From: Paraburkholderia sp.
Lineage (GTDB): Bacteria > Pseudomonadota > Gammaproteobacteria > Burkholderiales > Burkholderiaceae
DNA length: 64,000 nt
Reading direction: 5' to 3'
Assembly (NCBI RefSeq): GCF_004298475.1
Contig: NZ_SCRP01000034.1
Span: 1 to 64,000, forward strand
The notes under the pieces were generated by a model, which was not told the DNA's origin, did no database searches, and saw only the letters and a program-made list of their open reading frames with translations. Each line of letters opens with the position of its first letter. Within the stretch, counting starts at the first letter, position 1. This document shows positions 18,409 to 25,528 of this stretch, in pieces. The translations under genes were made by a program, and so were the position numbers.

Positions 18409-19683
18409 CTAGACGGCGCCCTCGCCCTCTCCCGGCTGCGGATGCGCGCGACCATCGCGATGAATGTCGTGCGTAACGAACCCGGCGTCGTTATCGGGCT
18501 TGTCGAGCCACCCCGGCTGCGCAAGCGACGCACGAATGTCCTGCAAGCCGCTATGCCAATGTTCGCGCATGGTCGAAGTGCCGAACTGATAGTCCTTGAA
18601 GTGACCCTCGTACTCCTTCTGCCGGTAGATCAGATGGACCACGTTGTACTTCTTCGAGCACGACAGTTCCTCCGCCAGCTCGACCCATGGATCCTGCTGA
18701 TGCTCGGCCGCCACACGGTCGAGCACTTCGCGCAGCACATGGCGAAAGCGCTGCGAGCGCTGGAGCATGTCGGTCACGAGACGCGTGCGGCTCGAATACT
18801 GGATGTCCTTCATGCGCCCCTGGACATCGGTGATGCTATCGGGCACCGGGCCGCGCGCGCTCCATAAATCGACCTGGAAGGCGAGCGTATCGCGGCGCGG
18901 CGTGGTCTGGATCACCTCGTAGAGCGGCGTGTTCGAGACGAGGCCGCCGTCCCAGTAGTACTCGCCGTCGATCTCCACGGCCGGGAAGCCGGGCGGCAGC
19001 GCACCCGACGCGATGAAATGCTCGGGACGCAGCTTCATCGTGGTGTTGTCGAAGTAGACGAAGTTGCCATTGCGCACGTTGACCGCGCCCACCGAGACAC
19101 GCGTCTCTTTCGAATTGATGCGATCGAAGTCGCACAACCGCTCGAGCGTGTCCTTGAGCGGGCGCGTGTCGTAATAACTCGCCCGCTCCGGATGGCCCGA
19201 CGCGTGCGGCATGGGCGGCGGGAAACGCGGTACGAAGAAGCCCTTCTGTCCTTCGACGAGCGCGCTCGCCGCCTGCATGGCCGTAAACGTCTTGCGGATC
19301 GCGTCGCCCGAATTGAAGAGCGCATGTTCCACGAATGAAGGCAGTTGCACGCTATAAGCGGGCCGGCAGATCGTCTCCCAGAACTCGCGCAGCCGCGCGA
19401 CGCGAAGCTCCGGCGGATTGCCCGCGATGATCGCCGTATTGAGCGCGCCGATCGAAATACCGGCGATCCAGTTCGGCGCGATGCCGGCCTCGGCGAGGCC
19501 CTCATAGACGCCAGCCTGATACGCGCCGAGCGCACCGCCGCCCTGCAGCGTGAGCGCGACGGTTTCCCACTGCGCAGACTCGCCGCCGCAATAGTGCGAA
19601 CGCGGCCGCGGCGCGGCGCCGGTGTGCACGCCGGCCTCGTCCGCGACGGCGCTCTGCGGAGCCTGCTTTTTACGTTGCGCCAT
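18409..19683 (-). CDS. Patatin-like phospholipase (with DUF3734-type C-terminus)
   Basis: The 424-residue protein has the patatin catalytic parts: oxyanion loop QGGGALGAYQAGV (about residues 47-59), nucleophile elbow GISIG with Ser77, and the catalytic DGG in YYWDGGLVSNTPLYE. The C-terminal third (SRTRLVTDMLQRSQRFRHVLREVL, KKYNVVHLIYRQKEYEGHFKDYQF) corresponds to the DUF3734 extension of this subgroup. Patatins hydrolyse acyl esters of lipids. The gene is 16 bases downstream of 3-hydroxybutyrate dehydrogenase and likely cotranscribed; in Burkholderia this pairing is common and suggests a link with lipid or polyhydroxybutyrate turnover, which is inference. Confidence 0.9.
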   Translation of the reverse strand: MAQRKKQAPQSAVADEAGVHTGAAPRPRSHYCGGESAQWETVALTLQGGGALGAYQAGVYEGLAEAGIAPNWIAGISIGALNTAIIAGNPPELRVARLREFWETICRPAYSVQLPSFVEHALFNSGDAIRKTFTAMQAASALVEGQKGFFVPRFPPPMPHASGHPERASYYDTRPLKDTLERLCDFDRINSKETRVSVGAVNVRNGNFVYFDNTTMKLRPEHFIASGALPPGFPAVEIDGEYYWDGGLVSNTPLYEVIQTTPRRDTLAFQVDLWSARGPVPDSITDVQGRMKDIQYSSRTRLVTDMLQRSQRFRHVLREVLDRVAAEHQQDPWVELAEELSCSKKYNVVHLIYRQKEYEGHFKDYQFGTSTMREHWHSGLQDIRASLAQPGWLDKPDNDAGFVTHDIHRDGRAHPQPGEGEGAV

Positions 19684-19699
19684 GGCCGCGCCCTCCCTG

Positions 19700-20503
19700 T
19701 TATTGCATGAACCAGCCGTGGCTGACGACGAACGACTGGCCGGTGAACGCGGCGCTCGGGAATGCGCTGAGGAACAGCACGGTCTGCGCGACGTCCTCGA
19801 CGGTCGTGAACACGCCATCCACCGTGCCGCCCAGCATCACGCGCTTGACGACTTCCTCTTCCGAAATACCGAGTTCTTTCGCCTGTTCGGGAATCTGTTT
19901 GTCGACGAGCGGCGTGCGCACGAAGCCCGGGCACACCACGTGCGAGCGCACGTTGTGCTTCGCGCCTTCCTTGGCGAGCACGCGGGCCAGGCCGAGCAGC
20001 GCGTGCTTGGCGGCAACATAGGCCGACTTGAGCGGCGACGCCTCGTGCGAGTGCACCGAGCCCATGTAGATCACAACGCCGCCGCGATCATCCTTGTACA
20101 TGTGCTTGAGCGCCGCCTTCGTGGTGAGGAACGCGCCGTCCACGTGGATGGCCTGCATCTTCTTCCAGTCGGCATACGCGTAGTTTTCGATCGGATTCAC
20201 GATCTGGATGCCCGCGTTCGAAATGAGAATGTCCACCGAACCGAACTCGGCCGCGACGCGGTCGATGCCCTGATTCACTGCGTCCTCGCTCGTGACATCC
20301 ATGGCAACGCCGATCGCCTTGCCGCCTGCCGCCTTGATCTCTTCGGCCACGGCGTCCGCGCCGCTCTGGTTGAGGTCGGCAATGGCGACTGCGGCGCCCG
20401 CTTGTGCGAGCGTGAGCGCGATCTGCTTGCCGATACCGCTGGCCGCACCGGTAACGACAGCAACCTTGCCATCGAGCTTGGTATTCAGTGAAAGAGACGA
20501 CAT
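19700..20503 (-). CDS. 3-hydroxybutyrate dehydrogenase (SDR family)
   Basis: The 267-residue short-chain dehydrogenase begins with the Rossmann motif [15 protein letters not shown] and has NAG in [16 protein letters not shown], catalytic Ser in [15 protein letters not shown] and the YVAAK motif. [22 protein letters not shown] and [11 protein letters not shown] are characteristic of D-3-hydroxybutyrate dehydrogenases (BdhA/HbdH), which oxidise the polyhydroxybutyrate monomer to acetoacetate with NAD+. The ATG at 20503 has GGAGGTG just upstream; an upstream in-frame ATG at 20557 is not preferred. The patatin gene follows by 16 bases. Confidence 0.92.
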   Translation of the reverse strand: MSSLSLNTKLDGKVAVVTGAASGIGKQIALTLAQAGAAVAIADLNQSGADAVAEEIKAAGGKAIGVAMDVTSEDAVNQGIDRVAAEFGSVDILISNAGIQIVNPIENYAYADWKKMQAIHVDGAFLTTKAALKHMYKDDRGGVVIYMGSVHSHEASPLKSAYVAAKHALLGLARVLAKEGAKHNVRSHVVCPGFVRTPLVDKQIPEQAKELGISEEEVVKRVMLGGTVDGVFTTVEDVAQTVLFLSAFPSAAFTGQSFVVSHGWFMQ

Positions 20504-20723
20504 CGAGCACCTCCAGGTAGTAGACGAGATCAGACCTCGACACGCTAACGCTGTCAAACTGGCCAGATGGCCTATGCCTTCCGGCGGCGTTATGCGCCGC
20601 AGCCAACCGCGCTATTGTGCATGAAGGTATCCGCATCCTGCACGCCGCCGCGCAGCGCGCCACGGTGCTGCGCGTGTGCCTTAGGCGGGCGTTAATATCG
20701 TGCTTCTTTTACAGGAGACGTTC

Positions 20724-21695
20724 ATGAATTACCGGCGACTGGGCCGTTCTGGCCTGCAAGTGAGCGAACTGTCCATCGGCTCGTGGGTCACGTACGGCAA
20801 CCAGGTCGATCGCAGCCTCGCGCGCGAATCGCTCGCCGCTGCACGCGATGCGGGCGTCAACTTCTTCGACAATGCCGAGGCGTACGCACACGGCAAGTCC
20901 GAGGAAATCATGGGTGAAGCGCTCAAGGAACTCGCATGGCCGCGCGTGAGCTATGTCGTGTCGACGAAGTTCTTCTGGGGCTTGAGCGAAGGGCCGAACC
21001 AGTACAACACGCTCAACCGCAAGTACCTGCACAATGCCATCGACGGCTCGCTCAAGCGGCTTCAGCTCGACTACGTCGATCTGGTGTTCTGCCATCGGCC
21101 CGATCCGAACACGCCCGTCGAGGAAACGGTCTGGGCGATGAGCGACATGATCGCGCGCGGCAAGGCGCTGTACTGGGGCACGTCGGAATGGAGCGCCGAC
21201 GAGATCCGCGCGGCGTGGGACATTGCCGAGCGGCATCATCTGCACAAGCCGGTCATGGAACAGCCGCAGTACAACCTGTTCCACCGTCGCCGCGTGGAGG
21301 ACGAATACCGGCGCCTCTACGAAGACATCGGTCTCGGGCTCACCACCTGGAGCCCGCTTGCCTCGGGCCTGCTCACGGGCAAATACCGCGACGGCGTGCC
21401 CGCAGACAGCCGCGCGCAGCTCGATGGCTACGACTGGCTGCGCCCGGCGCTCACCAACGCGGACAAGAACGCCATCGTCGCGAAGCTCGCCGGGCTCGCC
21501 GCGCAGTTGGGCTGCACGGTCGGCCAGCTCGCCATCGCGTGGATTCTGAAGAATCCGCACGTGAGTACGGTGATTACCGGCGCGTCGCATGTCGCGCAGA
21601 TCAAGGAGAACATGCTGGCGCGCGACGTCGCCGCGAAAATCACGCCGGAAATCAAGCAGCAGATCGAGGCGATCGTCGGCGACGCTTACGAGTGA
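20724..21695 (+). CDS. Aldo/keto reductase (potassium channel beta-subunit-like group)
   Basis: The 323-residue protein starts [21 protein letters not shown] and has the AKR catalytic tetrad: Asp and Tyr in [14 protein letters not shown], Lys in VVSTKFFWG and His in [19 protein letters not shown] and [17 protein letters not shown] place it with the YghZ/Kv-beta-like AKRs, NADPH-dependent reductases of aldehydes and ketones, often of toxic aldehydes such as methylglyoxal. The true substrate is not known. The ATG follows AGGAGACGTTC. Confidence 0.9.
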   Translation: MNYRRLGRSGLQVSELSIGSWVTYGNQVDRSLARESLAAARDAGVNFFDNAEAYAHGKSEEIMGEALKELAWPRVSYVVSTKFFWGLSEGPNQYNTLNRKYLHNAIDGSLKRLQLDYVDLVFCHRPDPNTPVEETVWAMSDMIARGKALYWGTSEWSADEIRAAWDIAERHHLHKPVMEQPQYNLFHRRRVEDEYRRLYEDIGLGLTTWSPLASGLLTGKYRDGVPADSRAQLDGYDWLRPALTNADKNAIVAKLAGLAAQLGCTVGQLAIAWILKNPHVSTVITGASHVAQIKENMLARDVAAKITPEIKQQIEAIVGDAYE

Positions 21696-21759
21696 AACGC
21701 GCTGCGCGCGCATCGGGAGCGGCGCATGCGGTCGGGCCGTGTACCTGCGTACGTCGCGT

Positions 21760-21792
21760 ACCCTGGGTCCCGCACCCTGGGTCGCGTACAAT
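21760..21792 (+). promoter_or_regulatory. Candidate rlmJ promoter with a repeated ACCCTGGGT motif
   Basis: ACCCTGGGT occurs at 21760-21768 and again at 21774-21782, and a -10-like TACAAT follows at 21787-21792. The second copy would cover the spacer between -35 and -10, so a repressor or activator site is possible. No protein is known to me for this motif. Confidence 0.35.
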
Positions 21793-21899
21793 ACGCGGCC
21801 TTGCAGAAACAATTCCGTCACGCGCTGCCCTGGCAGGCGGCGCGCGCTACGTGAAGCGTTGCGCTCCCCTCTTTTAGTCCGACCTTCCGCCCACCCATC

Positions 21900-22745
21900 A
21901 TGCTGAGCTACCGCCACGCGTTCCATGCAGGCAACCATGCCGACGTGCTGAAACACGCCGTTGTCGTGCAACTGCTGCGCTACCTCGACAAAAAGGACAA
22001 GGCGTACTGGTACATCGACACCCACGCAGGCGCAGGCGCGTACGCGCTGCGCGAAGGCTACGCCACGAAAACCACCGAGTTCGAAACGGGTATCGCGAAA
22101 CTCTGGGGACGTACCGATCTGCCAGCCGCGCTCGCCGAATATGTGGAGGAAGTCGCGGCGCTCAATCCCGATGGCGAACTGCGCTTCTATCCGGGCTCGC
22201 CGTATCTGGCCTGGCGGCTGATGCGCGAGCAGGACCGCATGCGGCTCTTCGAGCTGCACAGCACGGAAATCGAAGTGTTGCGCCACCGTTTCCGCGATGC
22301 GGGCCGTCGCGTGATGCTTTACGACGGCGATGGCTTCGAGGGGATCAAGGCGCTGCTGCCGCCGCCGCCGCGCCGCGCGCTCGTGCTGATCGACCCGTCG
22401 TTCGAAGACAAGCGCGACTATGCGCGCACGCTCACGTGCGCCGAGGAAAGTCTCAAGCGCTTCGCGACCGGCACCTATGCGATCTGGTATCCGCAGGTCA
22501 CGCGCCCCGAGTCGCAGCGCTTTCCCGAGCAACTCAAGCGCCTGCAGGAGAAAAACTGGCTGCACGTCACGCTCACCGTGAGCGAGCCGCCAGCAGACGG
22601 CTATGGCCTGTACGGCAGCGGCATGTTCGTCCTGAACCCGCCCTATACGCTGGCGGCGGCAATGAAAGAGACGCTGCCCTGGCTCGTGAAGACGCTCGGG
22701 CAGGATCAGGCCGCGCAGTTCAAGATCGAATCGCGCGGCGACTGA
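21900..22745 (+). CDS. rlmJ: 23S rRNA (adenine(2030)-N6)-methyltransferase
   Basis: RlmJ methylates A2030 of 23S rRNA. The protein of 281 residues matches the family along its length: MLSYRHAFHAGNHADVLKHAVV at the N-terminus, YIDTHAGAGAY as the SAM-binding loop, DGFEGIKALLPPPPRRALVLIDPSFEDKRDY carrying the DPPY-type catalytic motif (here DPSF), and GSGMFVLNPPYTL near the end. It is monocistronic with its own candidate promoter. Confidence 0.94.
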   Translation: MLSYRHAFHAGNHADVLKHAVVVQLLRYLDKKDKAYWYIDTHAGAGAYALREGYATKTTEFETGIAKLWGRTDLPAALAEYVEEVAALNPDGELRFYPGSPYLAWRLMREQDRMRLFELHSTEIEVLRHRFRDAGRRVMLYDGDGFEGIKALLPPPPRRALVLIDPSFEDKRDYARTLTCAEESLKRFATGTYAIWYPQVTRPESQRFPEQLKRLQEKNWLHVTLTVSEPPADGYGLYGSGMFVLNPPYTLAAAMKETLPWLVKTLGQDQAAQFKIESRGD

Positions 22746-22790
22746 TCCCCGCGCTGAAACCGGCGCTCGCGGTGACTGAAACCGCGCGGT

Positions 22791-23159
22791 TTATTGCGCT
22801 GGCGCAGCCTGTGGCGTCGGCAGCGGTTTGGGGCGCGGAGGTCTCGGGCGCGGCGGTCTGGGCAGCGTTCCGTCACCCGGCACCGCGATGTACGGCGCAA
22901 CGATATAGGGCGTCGACGAGTCCGGCGCGAGTCCGGCCGGCGCAGCCGGTTGATGCGCCGCCACCATCGGTTCGTGCGAAAGCGGCGCGTTCTGCAGCAC
23001 CATCCCCTTCTGACCGTCGATGATTCCCCGCTGCGTGTCGAGTATCAATGGCGGGCCGTCCGCGTAAGCGGCGGCATGCGCCAGCGCCAGCACGCCTGCC
23101 ATCGCGGCGGCGGGCAGCCAGACGGTCAAAGGCTTGCGGTCGATACGGTCTGTCTCCAT
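22791..23159 (-). CDS. Hypothetical secreted Pro-rich protein
   Basis: The 122-residue product has an N-terminal signal sequence (METDRIDRKPLTVWLPAAAMAGVLALAHAAAYAD) and a short mature part with GPPLILDTQRGIIDGQKGMVLQNAPL, then a Pro-rich tail of PRPPRPRPPRP repeats. A strong Shine-Dalgarno sequence (GGGGGAG) supports the ATG at 23159. Similar small exported proteins of unknown function occur in Burkholderiaceae; I do not recognise a domain. The Pro/Arg tail may cross or bind the cell wall, which is a guess. Confidence 0.65.
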   Translation of the reverse strand: METDRIDRKPLTVWLPAAAMAGVLALAHAAAYADGPPLILDTQRGIIDGQKGMVLQNAPLSHEPMVAAHQPAAPAGLAPDSSTPYIVAPYIAVPGDGTLPRPPRPRPPRPKPLPTPQAAPAQ

Positions 23160-23301
23160 GGACTCCCCCGAAATATGCGGTTTCACCAGCTATGTCGGCC
23201 AAACTCAAAAAAGACTTTACCTTACCGCAGTGTCAAGGTTCAGACTGCGTTTGCCGACCAGCGCGGCCATTGCGGGAACGGGGTGCGCCAGAAATGACAA
23301 A

Positions 23302-23318
23302 GCCCCGCAATGCGGGGC
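23302..23318 (-). terminator. Terminator after the DUF3563 gene
   Basis: GCCCCGC (23302-23308) pairs with GCGGGGC (23312-23318) around a 3-base loop. Read leftward it is followed by TTTGTCATTT, a moderate T-tail. Confidence 0.65.
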
Positions 23319-23345
23319 CTGAGGCGGTACTACCTGGCGTGTGGC

Positions 23346-23492
23346 TTACTGCGAGTAGCCTTCCGTTTCCAGCGAGCGGATACGCTGCTCGAGTTGCACG
23401 ATATCCGACGACGAGGCGAGCCACTCTTCGCGGCGACGACGTTCTGCAACTTCAAACCAGTTACTTAGGGCTTCAAGAATGTAGGCAAACAT
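23346..23492 (-). CDS. DUF3563 family small protein
   Basis: This 48-residue protein, MFAYILEALSNWFEVAERRRREEWLASSSDIVQLEQRIRSLETEGYSQ in outline, is a DUF3563 member: an amphipathic N-terminal helix, the RRREEWLASSSD block and a terminal RSLE motif. The family is frequent in Burkholderia and Ralstonia and its function is unknown. The ATG at 23492 has GGAGAACAAC upstream. A -10 box and a 12-bp palindrome lie 55 to 80 bases upstream. The Trp and basic residues would suit a membrane-surface or nucleic-acid contact, but this is speculation. Confidence 0.85.
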   Translation of the reverse strand: MFAYILEALSNWFEVAERRRREEWLASSSDIVQLEQRIRSLETEGYSQ

Positions 23493-23797
23493 GATGTTGT
23501 TCTCCAAGGATGTGTGGATCCCCGGTGCATCGTTCATCAGGGATTACCCTAGCTAGGGAATACCCGCATTATAGTCATGTTTTGGAATTTTGCTAGCCCG
23601 TCGCCCGAATGCAGTGCAACCCTTGTCGATGCACCCGAAATTAGGGCAACCTGCAACATATTGATTTTATGTATATTTTTCACAGACGTCGATCAACAGC
23701 AAAGCCAAGGTGCATAAAAATGCACCAAATTGACGCACCGGCCGCACAAGGTTGCGACAATTTGCCGACGCGGGTTGCACCCGAACCTGGTGGGCGG
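23493..23797. other. Intergenic region between the DUF3563 gene and cueR
   Basis: No gene is seen. The left part holds the promoter elements of the DUF3563 gene (-10 at 23568-23573 and palindrome at 23547-23558). The stretch 23600-23700 is noticeably AT-rich for this genome. cueR ends at 23798 without a recognisable terminator. Confidence 0.45.
23547..23573 (-). promoter_or_regulatory. Promoter -10 and CCCTAGCTAGGG palindrome of the DUF3563 gene
   Basis: Leftward TATAAT lies at 23568-23573. Ten bases downstream of it, at the expected transcript start, is a perfect 12-bp palindrome CCCTAGCTAGGG (23547-23558) containing two CTAG tetramers, a rare word in high-GC proteobacteria. This is the position of a repressor operator. 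Confidence 0.45.
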
Positions 23798-24211
23798 TCA
23801 AACCTGCGCTGGCGTCGCGGGCCGCGATTCGGCGAGCTGTTCAAGAATTGGGCAATCCGGCCGATCGTCGCCGTTGCAGTGGGCCGCCAGATGAGCAAGC
23901 GTGTCGCGCATCTGGGTCAGTTCGGCGATGCGGTGGTTCAGGTCGGCCACATGCGCGAGCGCGATTGCCTTGACCTCAGCACTCGCGCGCGAGCGGTCGT
24001 GCCACAGCGCAAGCAGGAGGCGAATGTCGTCGACCAGGAAGCCCAAACGCCGCGCCTGGCGCACGAAGCGCAGCACATGCACTTCCTCCATGCCGTAGAC
24101 GCGGTAGCCGGACGCCGTGCGGCCCTTGGGCGCAAGCAGGCCAACACTTTCGTAGTAGCGGATCATTTTCGCCGTGACGCCCGATTCGCGCGCCGCTTCG
24201 CCGATGTTCAT
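23798..24211 (-). CDS. cueR: Copper-responsive MerR-family regulator
   Basis: The 137-residue protein has a MerR helix-turn-helix (MNIGEAARESGVTAKMIRYYESVGLL) and the CueR metal loop CNGDDRPDC, with Cys112 and Cys120 at the same numbers as the Cu(I) ligands of E. coli CueR. ASGYRVYGMEEVHVLRFVRQARRLGF is typical of the CueR branch. It senses monovalent copper, silver or gold and activates copper-detoxification promoters. It is divergent from a copZ-like gene, and a MerR-type dyad is in the intergenic region. The ATG has GGAG at good spacing. Confidence 0.9.
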   Translation of the reverse strand: MNIGEAARESGVTAKMIRYYESVGLLAPKGRTASGYRVYGMEEVHVLRFVRQARRLGFLVDDIRLLLALWHDRSRASAEVKAIALAHVADLNHRIAELTQMRDTLAHLAAHCNGDDRPDCPILEQLAESRPATPAQV

Positions 24212-24248
24212 GCTGCACTCCTGCATACGTTCGATGCATCGATCGTAC

Positions 24249-24269
24249 ACCTTCCTATTGTTGGAAGGT
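24249..24269. promoter_or_regulatory. CueR-type operator dyad
   Basis: ACCTTCC (24249-24255), seven bases, then GGAAGGT (24263-24269) is the classic CueR/MerR inverted repeat. Read leftward it lies between a -35-like CTGGAC and a -10-like TACGAT separated by 20 bases, the long spacer that MerR activators correct. That orientation points at cueR itself. Confidence 0.8.
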
Positions 24270-24373
24270 CCAGCGTTCAAGCCGCTGCCGGCTGGCATAA
24301 TCTGCCGGCGGCCCCATATCGGTTCAGTACCGTTCAGTAGTTGAGTCCTCCCCCCCAGCAAAAGGAAGAAGCG

Positions 24374-24583
24374 ATGATCCAGTTCAATGTCGAAGGCATG
24401 ACTTGCCAGCACTGCGTGGGCGCCGTCACCCGCGCGATCCAGGAACACGATGCCGCCGCCAAGGTCGAGATCGATCTGGCCACGGGCCGCGTGAGCGTCG
24501 AATCGAGCCAGAGCGCCGACGTGCTGAAGGCCGCGATCGACGAAGCCGGTTATACGGTCAAAGCGGTCACGTCGCACGCCTGA
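24374..24583 (+). CDS. copZ: Heavy-metal-associated (CopZ-like) copper chaperone
   Basis: The 69-residue protein is a single HMA domain, with the metal motif GMTCQHC (Cys11 and Cys14), the KVEIDLATGRVSVE strand and the IDEAGYTV ending. Such free HMA domains bind Cu(I) and pass it to P-type ATPases. AGGAAGAAGCG precedes the ATG. It is divergent from cueR across a CueR operator, as expected for a copper-stress gene. No copper ATPase is present in the window. A reductase gene begins 10 bases downstream. Confidence 0.88.
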   Translation: MIQFNVEGMTCQHCVGAVTRAIQEHDAAAKVEIDLATGRVSVESSQSADVLKAAIDEAGYTVKAVTSHA

Positions 24584-24593
24584 CGCGTCCACG

Positions 24594-25505
24594 ATGTTCA
24601 AAGTTGCCGTCATCGGCGCCTCGGGGCTGCTCGGGCGCGCAGTGACCCGCGAACTCGCGGTCGAGACCGGCTGGCAGGTCGTCCAGACCGCGTTCCGTCA
24701 TGCGAGTCCGACGCAGATCGCGCTCGACGTGCGCGACCGGCAAACCGTCGAGGCGTTCGTCGCGCGCGAGGCGCCCGACGCCATCGTCATCGCCGCCGCC
24801 GAGCGCCGCCCCGATGTCTGCGAACACGATCCCGCCGCTGCACGCGCGCTGAACGTCGACGCCGTGCGCAGCATGGCGCAGGCGGCGCGTCAACGCGGCG
24901 CATGGGTGCTGTCGATTTCGACCGATTACGTGTTCGACGGCACAACGCCGCCCTACCGCGACGGCGATCCACCGAATCCGCTCAACGCGTACGGCCGTAG
25001 CAAGCTCGATGGCGAGCGCGCGCTGCTCGATGCGACGGACAACGCGCTCGTGCTGCGGCTGCCGCTGCTTTACGGGCCGGTCGTCGAGTGGAGCGAGTCT
25101 GCGGTGACGAGCCTCGTGCCCGCCGTAGTAGCGTCGGCGCAGGCGGGCGCGCCGGCGGTCGCCATGGACGCATGGGCGACGCGCTACCCGACATTTACGC
25201 CCGATGTCGCTGTGGTAATCCGCGCGTTGCTCGCCCGATGTGCGGACGGCAACGCGGTCCGCGGCATCGCGCAGTGGTCCGGCGACGAGCCGATGACCAA
25301 GTATGAAATCGCCGAACGGCTCGCGCGGGCACTCGGCGTCGAGGCGCGGCTGGCCGCACAGACTGCGCCTGCCGATGCGACGCCGCGTCCGCGCGACTGC
25401 CACCTCGCTTCGACCCGTCTCGAAGCGCTCGGAATCGGCAGACGCACCCCGTTCGACGTTGCGATCGGCGCGGTGCTTGGCGGCTTCGAGCGGCGCGGGA
25501 ACTAA
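24594..25505 (+). CDS. RmlD-like NAD(P)-dependent sugar/nucleotide reductase family protein
   Basis: The 303-residue extended SDR has an N-terminal Rossmann motif VAVIGASGLLGRAVTREL and the active-site elements STDYVFDGTTPPY and YGRSKLDGE (YxxxK), matching RmlD substrate-binding domain proteins (dTDP-4-dehydrorhamnose reductases and the related MAT2B group). No other dTDP-rhamnose genes are near, so the assignment to rhamnose synthesis is unlikely and the substrate is open. It starts 10 bases after copZ, and may be cotranscribed. It converges on dnaE2 with 23 bases between stops. Confidence 0.78.
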   Translation: MFKVAVIGASGLLGRAVTRELAVETGWQVVQTAFRHASPTQIALDVRDRQTVEAFVAREAPDAIVIAAAERRPDVCEHDPAAARALNVDAVRSMAQAARQRGAWVLSISTDYVFDGTTPPYRDGDPPNPLNAYGRSKLDGERALLDATDNALVLRLPLLYGPVVEWSESAVTSLVPAVVASAQAGAPAVAMDAWATRYPTFTPDVAVVIRALLARCADGNAVRGIAQWSGDEPMTKYEIAERLARALGVEARLAAQTAPADATPRPRDCHLASTRLEALGIGRRTPFDVAIGAVLGGFERRGN

Positions 25506-25528
25506 GCGCGCGACACAACGCACCTCGA

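Noticed and set aside
24594..25505. dTDP-rhamnose biosynthesis gene rfbD
   Set aside because: RmlD-like in sequence, but no other rhamnose genes nearby and it follows copZ; named only by family.
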